From: JAXGXJ01 sp963829545 | GTDB taxonomy: Bacteria > Actinomycetota > Thermoleophilia > RBG-16-64-13 | Assembly (NCBI GenBank): GCA_963829545.1 | Contig: CAWHIX010000016.1 | Coordinates: forward strand, 19,233 to 83,232 | Reading direction: 5' to 3' | DNA: 64,000 nucleotides | Notes under the pieces: generated by a model | Databases searched by the model: none | The model's input: only the letters and a program-made list of their open reading frames with translations | What the model was told of the DNA's origin: nothing | Program-made: the position numbers and the translations under genes | In this document: piece by piece, positions 18,809-27,789 of the stretch | Layout: each line of letters starts with the position of its first letter | How positions within the stretch are numbered: position 1 is the first letter of the stretch

Positions 18809-19555
18809 GCGCCAGCGAGCCTGGCGGGGCCGTCGCGACGCAGCCGCGGACGGCCGCGAAGGCGGCGAATCGGTCACCCACTGCGTGCTGCTGAGCGGCG
18901 GCCTGGATTCCACCACGCTGGCTGCCTGGGTCAAAGAGCACCATCCCGGGGACCGCATGGAAGCCTTCACCTTCCTCTACGGGCAGAAGCATGCCGTGGA
19001 GGTGGAGGCGGCCGAAGGCCGTCGCCGACTTCTACGGGATGCAGCACTTCGTCATCAAACTGCCGACCATCCACGGTTCGGCGCTCACCGACGCCGACGT
19101 GCCCCTTCCCGAGGGGCGCGATCTGGCCGGCGTCACGGGCGTGGCCCCTTCGTACGTCCCGGCGCGCAACCTGCTCTTCCTGGCCAAGATGGCCACATTG
19201 CAGGATGCGTACGGGCCGGGGGCGCTGTGGCTGGGGGTCCATCACGACGACCACACCGGCTATCCCGACTGCCGGCCGGAGTTCGTGGCCGCCGCCGATC
19301 AGGCCGTGCGCCTGGGGACCCGCTACCAGTTGCGGGTGCAGGCTCCCTTCGTGGAGTGGTCCAAGGCCGACGATCGTCCGTTGGGGTCTGGAGCACGGCG
19401 TTCCCTACGAGTTGACCTTCTCCTGCTACCAGGGCCGAGTGCCGGCCTGCGGCGTGTGCGACACCTGCCAGGCCCGTCTGGCGGCGTTCGCCGCCGCCGG
19501 CGCGACCGACCCCATACCGTACGAGCGGCGCTCGGGCGAACCCGCCAAAGAGTAG
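18805..19555 (+). CDS. queC: 7-cyano-7-deazaguanine synthase, frameshifted
   Basis: ATP-dependent conversion of 7-carboxy-7-deazaguanine to preQ0. The PP-loop is LLSGGLDSTT, the middle has VPARNLLFLAKMA, and the C-terminal zinc site is ACGVCDTCQAR. Homology passes through at least three frames, with changes near 18990 and 19375. The start is uncertain: GTG at 18805 overlaps the queF stop but needs another change near 18870, while GTG at 18885 begins directly at the PP-loop and looks too short. Context and motifs are decisive for function. The repaired length is about 230-250 residues. Confidence 0.88.
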
Positions 19556-19571
19556 CTGGACCCGCGCGATC

Positions 19572-19934
19572 ATGAGGACCACCATCGCCGTCAGCACCAC
19601 CTTCGCCGCCGCTCATCGGCTGCCCGAGCACGAGGGGAAGTGCTGCCGGCTGCACGGGCATACCTATGGGCTCGAGGTGGCCGTGGAGGGTTCTCCCCAG
19701 GAGTCGGGTCCGGCGGCCGGCATGGTCATGGATTTCGCCGAGTTGCGCGAGCACGTCCAGAGGCTCATCGTGGAGCGTCTCGACCACCAGATGCTCAACG
19801 AGTTGTTCGATTTCGTGCCCACCGTCGAGGCCATCGCGGCCTGGGCCTTCGGCGAACTGCGGGCGGCCGGTATCCCGGTGGTGCGGGTCCGCCTGGCCGA
19901 GGGACCCAACACCTACGTCGAGGTCACCGACTGA
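19572..19934 (+). CDS. queD: 6-carboxy-5,6,7,8-tetrahydropterin synthase
   Basis: 120 residues of the PTPS/QueD fold, converting dihydroneopterin triphosphate to carboxytetrahydropterin. Zinc ligands are seen in FAAAHRL and LHGHTYGLEV; the catalytic Cys lies in CCRLHGH, where the Cys-three-residue-HGH spacing is typical of QueD. The gene is intact, lies 16 bp after queC and precedes queE in pathway order. Confidence 0.94.
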   Translation: MRTTIAVSTTFAAAHRLPEHEGKCCRLHGHTYGLEVAVEGSPQESGPAAGMVMDFAELREHVQRLIVERLDHQMLNELFDFVPTVEAIAAWAFGELRAAGIPVVRVRLAEGPNTYVEVTD

Positions 19935-20049
19935 GCAGGCCAACGGGCCAGCGGCCCGTCGACGAAGGGGCCGGGCAGGTTGGCCACCGGCCCGTGGGGG
20001 TCGAGCGATCCGGCAACCCGTCGGGTGCCGACCAGCAAGGAGGTCACCC

Positions 20050-20729
20050 ATGACCCTGGTGGTCGCAGAGATCTTCGACTCTCTTCAAGGCGAAGGCTTC
20101 TGGAGCGGAGTTCCCATGACCTTCGTGCGCCTGGCCGGCTGCAACGCGCCCGCTCTCGGTCTCGAGTGTATGTCTGGTGCGATACGCCCGGGAGCTGGGA
20201 CTCGGCCGCCGGACGGCCGATGGACGTGAAGGAGATCCTGGAGCAGGCCCACTTCCCGCGCCTGTGCTTGACCGGAGGCGAACCTCTGCTTCAGCTTGAG
20301 GGCGTGGCGGAGCTGATCGTGGCCGCGGAGCGCCGCCTCTTGCGCGTACATCTGGAGACCAACGGCACCATCGATCCGCGCGCGGCCCTGCCCGCCGACG
20401 CGGGCCTGGTCTGGGCCACGGTGAGCCCCAAGCCTCCCGAGTACGTCGTCGCCGCCGGCTGGGAGGGCCTCGTCGATGAGTTGAAACTGGTGGTCGACGA
20501 CCGGCTCGACGCGGCCACCGCGGAGCGGCTGGCCGCGGCACATCCCGGGGCCATCGTCTCCATCCAGCCGGAGTGGGGGGGCGCCGCAGGCGGCGCAGCC
20601 GGCGACCCCGCGCTCGTCGCCTGCGATGGCTGCCACCCGGGAGAGGTGGAGCGCGCGGTCGCCATGGTCATGGCCCACCCCGACTGGCGTCTGTCGCTGC
20701 AGACGCACAAGTACCTGGGTATCCGCTGA
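20050..20729 (+). CDS. queE: 7-carboxy-7-deazaguanine synthase (radical SAM), frameshifted
   Basis: Radical SAM enzyme that contracts carboxytetrahydropterin to the 7-deazaguanine ring. The N-terminus has the QueE signature EIFDSLQGEGFWSG; the cluster region is GCNAPALGLEC followed, after a frame change near 20165-20175, by VWCDTPGSWD. The cysteines are thus not in the usual CX3CX2C spacing (see findings). CLTGGEPLLQ, LETNGTI and SPKPP are all present, and the C-terminus is LSLQTHKYLGIR. The start is set by AAGGAGGTCACCC. The repaired length is about 226 residues. Confidence 0.9.
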
Positions 20730-20777
20730 GGTACCGATCGCCGAACTCCGTGCCGGGCCCAATGGCATCACGATGCG

Positions 20778-22414
20778 CTAAAGCACTCGTTCATCGTACA
20801 ACTGCGGACTCACCGCGTTTCCGTGAAGGTTGTTGGACCCGATGGTCGGAGTGGCAGCGTCGTTCACATAGATGCCCCATTTGTTGCCGGCACACTCATT
20901 GTCGCGAGCGATGCCGCTGGTGGCGTCCGCGAAATAGATACCTGCCTGGGAATTGCTCCAGCACGTGTTGTTCTCGACGAGAGCATATGCATAGTCATAC
21001 AGAGCGATGCCATCGTAGGTGATGTTCTCGGAGCAGTCGTTGTTGCGGATAGTCCCCGTGGCGTTGTCACCGAATCTGATGCCGTTGTTGTGGTTCTCCG
21101 TGCAGACGTTGTTCTCCAACGTGGCCTCGGCGCTGTCGTTCACTGAGATCCCGCTGTAGGAATTGGCTGTGCAGGTGTTCCCGCGGGCGACGCCACCCGA
21201 GTCTGCCCAGAAGCAGATGCCGTTCGAGCCATTACCTGAGCATTCGTTGTCTTCCAGCGTCACCTGCGCGTTCTCGTCGAGCTCCACACCGTTGAGGTCG
21301 TTTTGGGTGAAGACACAATCCTGTACGGCAGCGCTTGTCGTCCCATAGAGATACAGGCCGTCGCCCGCGTGGTCGTTCCAGCGCAGGGCTCCGGCTGAAG
21401 GAGCAGCGCAGGAGATCGATAGTCGCGTCACCGGCAGCCATCACGTCGGTCGGTTTGGAGCTGGCCGTGCTCACGAACTTGATGTCCTGGGCCGAGAAGC
21501 TGACGGAGGCGACGTCTACCACGGTGTCATTACAGGTGACCACCGTGGCATCTGGCCCCGCCATCCCGCTTCCCACCAGGTTGAAGGAGAAATCGACGGC
21601 CAGGGTCTGGCTCAGACGAAACGTGCCCGGACCGAGATAGATGGTGGTGCCCGTGGCGATGTCGGCCACCGCCGCCTCGATGGTGGGATAGTCACCGCTT
21701 CCGTCCGCGTACACCCAGACACCGGCGGGGACCAGATGGCCGAACAGGTTCCACAGCATCTGAGCTACTTCGCCGCGGGTGGCGTTGGCGGTGACGTCCC
21801 AGCTGGGCCCCAGACCGATCAGGCCCTCCAGCAGGCCGTTGTACTCGGCCAACCGCAGATCGCCCCCGTGCGGGTCCGGGACCCCGGCGAAGTACGAATA
21901 GGTCCCCGACGGGCGGATCAAGCAGGGCGCTAGGGAAGAGAGCGTTGACTCCTCTCACGATCAATGCTCACCGCCTGATCCCGGTGTATGGGGCCCCAGG
22001 GATTGAACTGATCCTGGGCTGGGTTCGCCCCGTAGGTGATGCCGTAGTCGAAGGCGGCTCTGCACGAACACGTGCGGGTAGCCGTACGCATCGGGGGCGC
22101 CGAGGTCGATGAAGCGGGTCCAGGTCGAGCTATTGGGGGGGATGCCGAGGGTGCCGGTGATCATCTTGGCGAATTGGGCTCGCTTGACGGGGTCGAGGAG
22201 ACCGAACTTGCCATTGGGGTAGCCGCCGATGATGCCTTCGTCCGCGAGCCCCGTTATCGCGTCGGCGTACGGGTGGGTGGTGGGTACGTCCGGAAAAGCC
22301 GAGGCCGGAGAGGCGAGAAGAAGCCACGAGGACCACAGCCAGCAGCAACACGGACAAGATCCCCCAGTGTAGGCGGCGATCTACAGCATTTCGGCTGTCT
22401 CGGAGCGCGACCAT
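20778..22414 (-). CDS. Secreted SLH-domain protein with right-handed beta-helix (NosD-like) repeats, frameshifted
   Basis: About 545 residues across at least four frames (changes near 21400, 21930, 22050 and 22310). ATG at 22414 follows GAGGGGG. A signal anchor (LHWGILSVLLLAVVLVAS) leads into an S-layer-homology segment (FPDVPTTHPYADAITG, GYPNGKFGLLDPVKRAQFAK), then a second SLH-like part (NATRGEVAQMLWNLFG). A pectate-lyase-like entry follows (VYADGSGDYPTIEAAVADI). The C-terminal 220 residues are regular 22-23-residue coils (LEDNECSGNGSNGICFW, LENNVCTENHNNGIRF), each with an Asn-x-Cys turn. SLH anchors the protein to wall polymer; the helix may bind or degrade polysaccharide. No catalytic residues were identified. 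Confidence 0.78.
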
Positions 22415-22951
22415 CACATGCCCCCTCACCTCGCTCTGTGTTGCGATCCCATACAGTGAGAGTAGGGCGGAGGGAGGCTAATCGCAAGCGTCCGCGGCTC
22501 TTGTCATCTGCTGTCAAGACCGGCCAAACGTGTCGCACCCTGACCAGGCGATCTTCTTCGCTCCACTCAGCCCAGAAGTGCGGTCCATCCACATTGGGGC
22601 CAAGCCTCTACACATTGTGAAATTCCTTGACCTGGAGTGTCAGCCGCGGTACGGTTAGGCACAACGGACTAGGCACAGGAACGCCGAACGCCTGCTTCTC
22701 GAAAAGAGCAAAGTCGCCGGAAGCGGAGGACGGAGAGTCATCGCTTCTGCAGCGATGGAAGACTGGATCCGTCCAAGTCCAATCGGGTGCAATGGCTGTC
22801 ATTCCGCTCGCGTGGTTCAAGGTCCGCAGCGCTGCAGCCGCAGCGCGCGTGGGGATCGCGGAGCGAGGGGAAGGGGTCGGAGATGTTGTCGAGGATGGGC
22901 TCAGGTCAGTCGTAGGAACGTGGATCACCAGGCGCGCAGGAAGGCATCGGC
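22415..22951. other. Intergenic region, no supported gene
   Basis: 537 bp between a minus-strand and a plus-strand gene. Six-frame reading gives only short, unconvincing frames. One promoter-like pair is noted at 22627-22655. Confidence 0.4.
22627..22655 (+). promoter_or_regulatory. Possible promoter (TTGACC, 17 bp, TACGGT)
   Basis: TTGACC at 22627 and TACGGT at 22650 are spaced by 17 bp on the plus strand, reading toward the hypothetical gene at 22952. The -10 is imperfect and the leader would be long (about 290 bases). Confidence 0.3.
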
Positions 22952-23832
22952 ATGAGTGGCTTAATGTGGCTCCTCTTGGGGGCCGCGCTGTGTGCTGCCC
23001 TGGGATTCCTCGTGTTGCAGCGGCGGGCTCGGGACGGCGGCGGCCGTATAGGTCGCCGCCCAAGGAGACCGCGGTCGTCGAGGGGCTGGGTGCTGAGGCG
23101 CCGGCCGTCGAGGGGACGCCGGCCGCCCGGGCTTTGCTCGAGGAGTGGCGTTCTGCCGCTGTCTTGCGCGCGGTGGAGTCGCCGAGCCGTGCCTCCGGTC
23201 GTCGGCGAGCCGCTCGCCGACGAGCCGCTCACCGTGGCGCAGGTCACCACTCCGTGCGTTGGGGAACCGGTCCCGGAGACCGCCCCCGAAGTGCGGCAAT
23301 TAACGGCCGTGATGCCGGCAGGGGCCGAGCAGACTCACTGCCTACGCGCGAGAACTCGAGAGGCCCTTCCTGACTCTGGAGGAACTGGAAGCCGGCCTGA
23401 GCTACGGTGCCATGCGTGTACGGATCGAAGAGATCCGGAGTCGTCTCAAGGCGAACGCGATAGATGCCAGGATGACGGGTGTGCCGGCAGAGGATTCGCC
23501 TGAGGGTCCCGTCGCTTCCGGCTCCGAGGATCTCGGCACCGACGTGGCGGCCAGGATAGATAGCATGCTCACCGAGGAGAACAGCCTTCCCGAACTATCT
23601 CACCGGCCGCGAGCTTGGGAAGTCAGAGTGGGTTCAGGGGGTTCGAGAGACGGGCCGCGATGCGGGCGAACGGCATGGGAATCCGAGCGCAGACGAGCCC
23701 CTTCGTGAGCGCGCGCAACGCCGCCGGCGACCTCGCGCGCGAGTGGTACGCAGGCGTACCACGACAACTACCTCTGATACCGGTGCGGTCCTACCGTCCC
23801 GGCGAAGCACTCGGAGAAAGAGCAGAAGTTAG
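22952..23832 (+). CDS. Hypothetical single-TM protein, heavily frameshifted
   Basis: Not recognised. ATG at 22952 follows AGGAAGG. The N-terminus has one membrane segment (LMWLLLGAALCAALGFLVL). Coherent protein-like stretches then lie in different frames: KETAVVEGLGAEAPAVEG, GEPLADEPLTVAQVT, LERPFLTLEELEAGLSYG, RVRIEEIRSRLKAN and NYLTGRELGKSEWVQGV, ending in an Arg/Thr-rich tail with a stop at 23830. At least four changes are needed. The stretches look acidic and helical in the middle and basic at the end. It may be one gene damaged by indels or a decaying gene. Confidence 0.4.
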
Positions 23833-23887
23833 CCATGCTCTGACATCGTCTCCTCCCCGCACTACAGCGCCATCCCAAGCGGCCACC

Positions 23888-24160
23888 ATGGTGGTGAGAG
23901 CGGCGAAGAACTCCGGCATCGCCCTGATCCCGGCCGACCTGTTCCGCATCAAGGGCGTCGGCGAGCAATACACCGACCTCTTGGAGGCCGCCGGGGTAGA
24001 CACCGTTGTGGAGCTCTCCAAGCGTCGCGCGGACAACCTGACCCAGAAGATGACCGAGGTGAACGAGGAGAAGAAGCTCGTCCGCAAGCTCCCTACGGAA
24101 GCTCAGGTCGGTGGCTGGATCGAAGCGGCCAAGGCCCTGCCGCGGGTCATGACGTACTAG
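23888..24160 (+). CDS. DUF4332 helix-hairpin-helix protein
   Basis: 90-residue protein with LIPADLFRIKGVGEQYTDLL near the start, a helix-hairpin-helix element (IKGVG) typical of DUF4332, then VDTVVELSKR, VNEEKKLVRKLPT and the conserved end AKALPRVMTY. Small stand-alone DUF4332 proteins of this size are common; the function is unknown (DNA or nucleic-acid binding is suggested by the motif). The start is uncertain: no clear ribosome site precedes ATG 23888, and GTG 23894 is an alternative. The frame is open upstream to 23615, but that part lacks family likeness. Confidence 0.75.
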   Translation: MVVRAAKNSGIALIPADLFRIKGVGEQYTDLLEAAGVDTVVELSKRRADNLTQKMTEVNEEKKLVRKLPTEAQVGGWIEAAKALPRVMTY

Positions 24161-24315
24161 ACAGTCTCGCGCAGCCGAGGACGACGCAACTGACTCGGAT
24201 CGGCACGGGGGCGTCAACTGCCCTGAGGTAGGCAGGGGCGTGCGCACGCTATCAAAGAGGGTAGAATCGAAGGGATGGCATGATTCCACCGAACTGCGAT
24301 CAGCAGGAGGATGAG

Positions 24316-24922
24316 ATGTCTCCCGAAGACCTTGGCTCGGATCGCCCTCCGCAGGGCACGTCCCAGAGCCCTCCACAGGACTACCAGCCGCCCGCGACCC
24401 CGCCCGCCTGCCGCCCGATTACCCGCCACCCGGCGCTCAGCAAGGCTCCGCCGCCGCAGGGCTACCCGCCGCCGCCGGGCTACCCGCCACCCGGTGCCCC
24501 GCAGCAGCCCGGCCGGTCGCAAGCCCGAGAAGCAGGACGAGAAGGAGAACGAGAAGCAGCAGGAGAAGGGCCAGAGCCTCGACGAGAAGTACAAGCGCAA
24601 CCCGTTGGGGATCCTCTCGCTGGCCTTGATCATCATCTGGCTGGGCATCTCGCTCCTGCTCATGAACACCGGCGTGATCGAGGACGACAAGGGCTGGGCC
24701 GTCTTCGCCTGGGGCGGCGCGGTCATCATCTTCACCGAAGCGTTCCTACGCCTGGCCGTTCCCAAGTGGCGTCGGTCGGTGATGGGTTCCTTCATCTGGG
24801 GGGCCGTCTGGGCCGGGGTGGGCTTCGGTCTGTGGTTCGACGAGTGGGAGGTCATCGGACCGATCGTGGTCATCGCCATCGGGGTCGCTCTCTTGCTCGG
24901 ACGGCTCATCCCGCGCAACTAG
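24316..24922 (+). CDS. Four-TM membrane protein with Pro/Gln-rich N-terminus, frameshifted
   Basis: About 200 residues. ATG at 24316 lies five bases after AGGAGG. The N-terminal 70 residues are Pro/Gln/Tyr-rich (PPPQGYPPPPGYPPPGAP), then comes a charged stretch (KQDEKENEKQQEKGQ) in a new frame (change near 24520), then four hydrophobic segments beginning LGILSLALIIIWLGISLLL and ending VIAIGVALLLGRLI. It resembles small LiaF/PspC-type or DUF5668-like membrane proteins, but no family is certain. It probably has a cytosolic disordered head with a compact membrane domain. Confidence 0.65.
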
Positions 24923-25012
24923 GCTGGAGCCGGGCTTCCGGCGGCGCGGCGCAGTCAGGTGCGGCCGCGCCCGGCGCGCGGGTCTCTAGCGGACACGCCC
25001 GGCGGACGTCCC

Positions 25013-26305
25013 TCAGAGCCGCCCCAGGTTGAACGTCGCCAACTCGTTCCACCGGTACTCGAGCGTCGTGTGCCAGGTGTCCCGCCCGATGCAGCGAAAG
25101 TAGGGCGGACGCAGGGCCAGGATGGTGTCGCCGATGCGGTAGCGGGCCAGGATGGGCGTCGACACGACCAGGCTGCCCCTCTCGCCCGGCCTCATCTCGT
25201 GGAGCATCTTGATGCCGGAGCGGGTCTGCACCTCGAAGAAGAACAGGTCGTAGTTGGGGACCCAGGCCTTCTTGTCGTCGCGCTGCTGGCCGAACATCCC
25301 CTCCGTCGCTCCGTAGATCTCGCGGATGGCCACGGGCCCGTAGAGCGCCTTCAGCGCGGCCGCGTGACGGGTGTTGATGCCCGGGGTGCTGCCCAGGGTC
25401 ATGATCTGAGTCTTCCAGAGCTGCTTGGGATAGACGTTGTGGCGCTTCTTGAGGTAGCGCCCGAACTGGAGGGCTGTCTGGCAGACTCCCCCGACCAGGG
25501 TCACGTTCTCGCCCCGGCATTTCTCGATGGCCAGCTCGAAACGGTTGTCCCAGTCCTGGCGGGTGGTGCCGCCGCCCAGAGCGTCGATCTCCTCCTGCGC
25601 CGGGACCGAGCGGATGGGGGTGAACTTCGACACGTGCTTGGTGTAGATACCCGAGCTGTAGCCGTACTCCAGCTCTCGGTCGCCGACGCGGATGGTGCCG
25701 ACCACAGAGGGGAAGTTGAGGTTGAGGTTCACGCCGGCGAAGAGGTCGAGGCGGCCGCCGGCGGCGACGTAGCCCAGCATGGCCCGGCCGGCGCTCACGC
25801 GCATACGCAGATCGGTGGCCGTCATGGGGATGAACTTGGGCTCGCCTTCCACCGTGCCTCGGGTGATGGCCCAGCCCACGGGTTCCTCGCTCAGCAGGAG
25901 GTTCGTCTCGCCCGGCCATGACCGCGTCGATGAGCGGCTTGTACTCGGTCGTGGGTCATGACGGGGAACGCCTGCCGGTAGGCGGTGATGATCGCCGGGC
26001 CGGCTCCGTTCCCCACCTCGGCTATCCCTTCGCCCGCCTGGAGTACGCGCGTCTGCTCCCTGGCCGGCACCGTAGGACGTGCGGGCGTAGTCGGCGAGGA
26101 GGCGTTGCAGGACTTGGAGTTGGGCCCGGGCAGGATCGGCGACAGCCTGCTGCCAGGGCCGCAGCTGTTCCTGAAGGGCCTGGGCGGCGGCAGCGGCCCC
26201 GGCGGCCTCGGCGCCGCCGATCTGGGCTGCGCCGGCTGCGCCTGCGGTGCCGTCGGCACCCGACGGGTCGGCCGGACGCGGATCAGGTATGGGGCTCTGC
26301 TCCAT
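25013..26305 (-). CDS. GH3 family (acyl-adenylating) protein, two compensating frameshifts
   Basis: 430 residues of the GH3 auxin-responsive-promoter superfamily, enzymes that adenylate carboxylic acids and join them to amino acids or thiols. Features are PKFIPMTATDLR (substrate entry), VNLNLNFPSVVG, MTLGSTPGINTRH, REIYGATEGMFG (adenylate-binding TEG) and LARYRIGDTI. The Ala/Gln-rich N-terminus is in the same frame as the C-terminus, but between about 25930 and 26060 the sense runs in another frame (RVLQAGEGIAEVGNGAGPA). The message appears leaderless (TAAGCT six bases before ATG). Bacterial GH3 members mostly have unknown substrates. Confidence 0.82.
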   Translation of the reverse strand: MEQSPIPDPRPADPSGADGTAGAAGAAQIGGAEAAGAAAAAQALQEQLRPWQQAVADPARAQLQVLQRLLADYARTSYGAGQGADARTPGGRRDSRGGERSRPGDHHRLPAGVPRHDPRPSTSRSSTRSWPGETNLLLSEEPVGWAITRGTVEGEPKFIPMTATDLRMRVSAGRAMLGYVAAGGRLDLFAGVNLNLNFPSVVGTIRVGDRELEYGYSSGIYTKHVSKFTPIRSVPAQEEIDALGGGTTRQDWDNRFELAIEKCRGENVTLVGGVCQTALQFGRYLKKRHNVYPKQLWKTQIMTLGSTPGINTRHAAALKALYGPVAIREIYGATEGMFGQQRDDKKAWVPNYDLFFFEVQTRSGIKMLHEMRPGERGSLVVSTPILARYRIGDTILALRPPYFRCIGRDTWHTTLEYRWNELATFNLGRL

Positions 26306-26311
26306 GCCTAC

Positions 26312-26317
26312 AGCTTA
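26312..26317 (-). promoter_or_regulatory. Candidate -10 element six bases before the GH3 gene
   Basis: TAAGCT on the minus strand lies six bases upstream of the ATG, and no ribosome site is seen. This is the leaderless geometry also seen at other starts in the window. Confidence 0.4.
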
Positions 26318-26541
26318 AGCGGAGGTCCATCCGCGGGTCAACAGGAGAGAACGGACGGCGCTCCTCGCGAGGCGGCGCGGCAGACCCTCCTTCCGGCTCC
26401 TCTTCACGACGGGTCGCCTGCAGGCTAGAGTGGAATATGCGGCTGCATGCGACGCCTGCCGCCGCACGCAGCACGTGCGGTCGTAGATCCAGCCGTGGTG
26501 CCCGCGCATGATTCTGGTGGCCAGCGAGCGATGAGGAGGAC

Positions 26542-26685
26542 ATGATGGACGATCTGTTCCCGGTGCTGTTCTGGAGCGGGCCCATCGGAGTGGGGGCCTT
26601 CCTGGCGGGGCTCGGTGTGCTTTTCTGGGGCATCGCCAAGATGACGGCCGCCGATAGCAGGAAGAAGGAGCGCGACAAGTCCTGA
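26542..26685 (+). CDS. Small single-TM protein, 47 residues
   Basis: Short gene with a strong GAGGAGG site six bases upstream. It encodes MMDDLFPVLFWSG, one hydrophobic segment (GVGAFLAGLGVLFWGIA) and a basic tail (SRKKERDKS), so the tail is probably cytosolic. No family is recognised. Good ribosome site, membrane logic and a clean stop support a real small protein. It sits between the GH3 and protease genes, on the opposite strand to both. Confidence 0.6.
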   Translation: MMDDLFPVLFWSGPIGVGAFLAGLGVLFWGIAKMTAADSRKKERDKS

Positions 26686-26805
26686 TCTACGCCGGAACGC
26701 CCGGTCGGCCCTGACCGCGCCCCGGTAGTCGGCGCCTCGTTTGGCCGTGGTCTGCTGGGGTGGTCGGCGCCTAGGGCGAGGTCGGCTGGCGGCAGCCGGC
26801 GGGCG

Positions 26806-27612
26806 CTAATCGGCGGCGACGGGGGCCCACGCCTCCTCCAGTTCGGCCAGCGCTTGGAGCACCACCGTAGCGGGGATGGCCAGGCTGGAGCCGTTCTCTC
26901 GGCCGTCGCCGTTGCCCGTGGTGACCGCGACGTTTATCCCCATCACCCGGGCGTATTCGTCGGCAAGCGGTCCGCCGGAATTGCCCTGGGTGAGGGGCAC
27001 GTTGCTGCGGATGAGGATGCTGAGTTCGGGCAGATTGCGGCTGCGCACGTTGTCGAGCACCGCGGTCACCTGTCCCACCGTCACCGGCTGTTCCAGATTG
27101 GCCGCGGCTCCGATGGCCACCGCCAAGCCACCCACTTCGACGTCGTCCAGGTCCGAGATCAGGGTGGCTACCGGCAGCCCGATCTCTTCCACGTCGAGGA
27201 AGGCGAGGTCGTATCCCGGCGCTCGGCCCACCAACCTGGCCTGCAGGCGGGTGCCGTCCTCCAATCGGATCTCTATGTTGTCCGCCGGTTGGCGCGCCTC
27301 TCCGTCTGCGTCTCCGGCTTCGCCGCCCAGCGTGATGACGTGGTCGTTGGTCACCACCACCCCGTCGGACCGCACGATCACCCCCGTGCCCAGGCCGATC
27401 TCCTGCACCAGCGCACCCCTGGCGGTGCTGGCCCGTACCTCCACCACGGCGGGACGCAAGACCGTCACCACCGCTTTCACCCGGGGGTCGTCGGGGATGG
27501 GTGCCGTGGTGTCGGTGGCGAACCCGTCGACGAGCGCGCAACCGCCGGACACTCCCGGCAAGGTCAGGAGCAGGAACAGGATGATCCAGATGGTGAGCGG
27601 CCGTCTCGTCAT
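26806..27612 (-). CDS. Trypsin-like (HtrA/DegP S1C-type) serine protease, exported, no PDZ
   Basis: 268 residues. ATG at 27612 opens into a signal peptide with a lipobox-like SGGC. The catalytic triad is His in VVTNDHVI, Asp in GYDLAFLDVE and Ser in QGNSGGPLADEY. The GTGVIVRSDG strand and VAIGAAANL match HtrA proteins. The chain ends soon after the protease domain, so no PDZ domain is present; HtrA proteins usually have one or two. The longer open frame to 27912 lacks homology. It probably handles misfolded proteins outside the membrane. Confidence 0.87.
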   Translation of the reverse strand: MTRRPLTIWIILFLLLTLPGVSGGCALVDGFATDTTAPIPDDPRVKAVVTVLRPAVVEVRASTARGALVQEIGLGTGVIVRSDGVVVTNDHVITLGGEAGDADGEARQPADNIEIRLEDGTRLQARLVGRAPGYDLAFLDVEEIGLPVATLISDLDDVEVGGLAVAIGAAANLEQPVTVGQVTAVLDNVRSRNLPELSILIRSNVPLTQGNSGGPLADEYARVMGINVAVTTGNGDGRENGSSLAIPATVVLQALAELEEAWAPVAAD

Positions 27613-27622
27613 GTGTGCGGGG

Positions 27623-27628
27623 AGTATA
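27623..27628 (-). promoter_or_regulatory. Candidate -10 element ten bases before the serine protease
   Basis: TATACT on the minus strand lies ten bases upstream of the ATG, with no Shine-Dalgarno site. The leader would be only a few bases. Confidence 0.4.
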
Positions 27629-27723
27629 CGTCGGGGCTCGTCCGGGGGCGACGACCGGGTCCGCCGGACACACGAGTCGTGCTGGCGCGCTGTGGGATAA
27701 TCCTGAGAGGTGCGGCTGATCGT

Positions 27724-27741
27724 CCTTCCCAGGAGGGAAGG
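27724..27741 (+). promoter_or_regulatory. Small hairpin in the leader of the phosphorylase gene
   Basis: CCTTCCC and GGGAAGG pair perfectly around AGGA, about 50 bases before the phosphorylase start. It could be a leader structure; its role is unknown. Confidence 0.3.
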
Positions 27742-27789
27742 CCCGAAAGAAGTGGCGCCGCCGAGGCCGTCTACCGCCAGAGGTTTCTT

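Noticed and set aside
22755..22955. Short ORF with a CxxCH heme-like motif (CNGCH)
   Set aside because: There is no signal peptide, no ribosome site and an Arg-rich random-looking remainder; the motif is probably chance.
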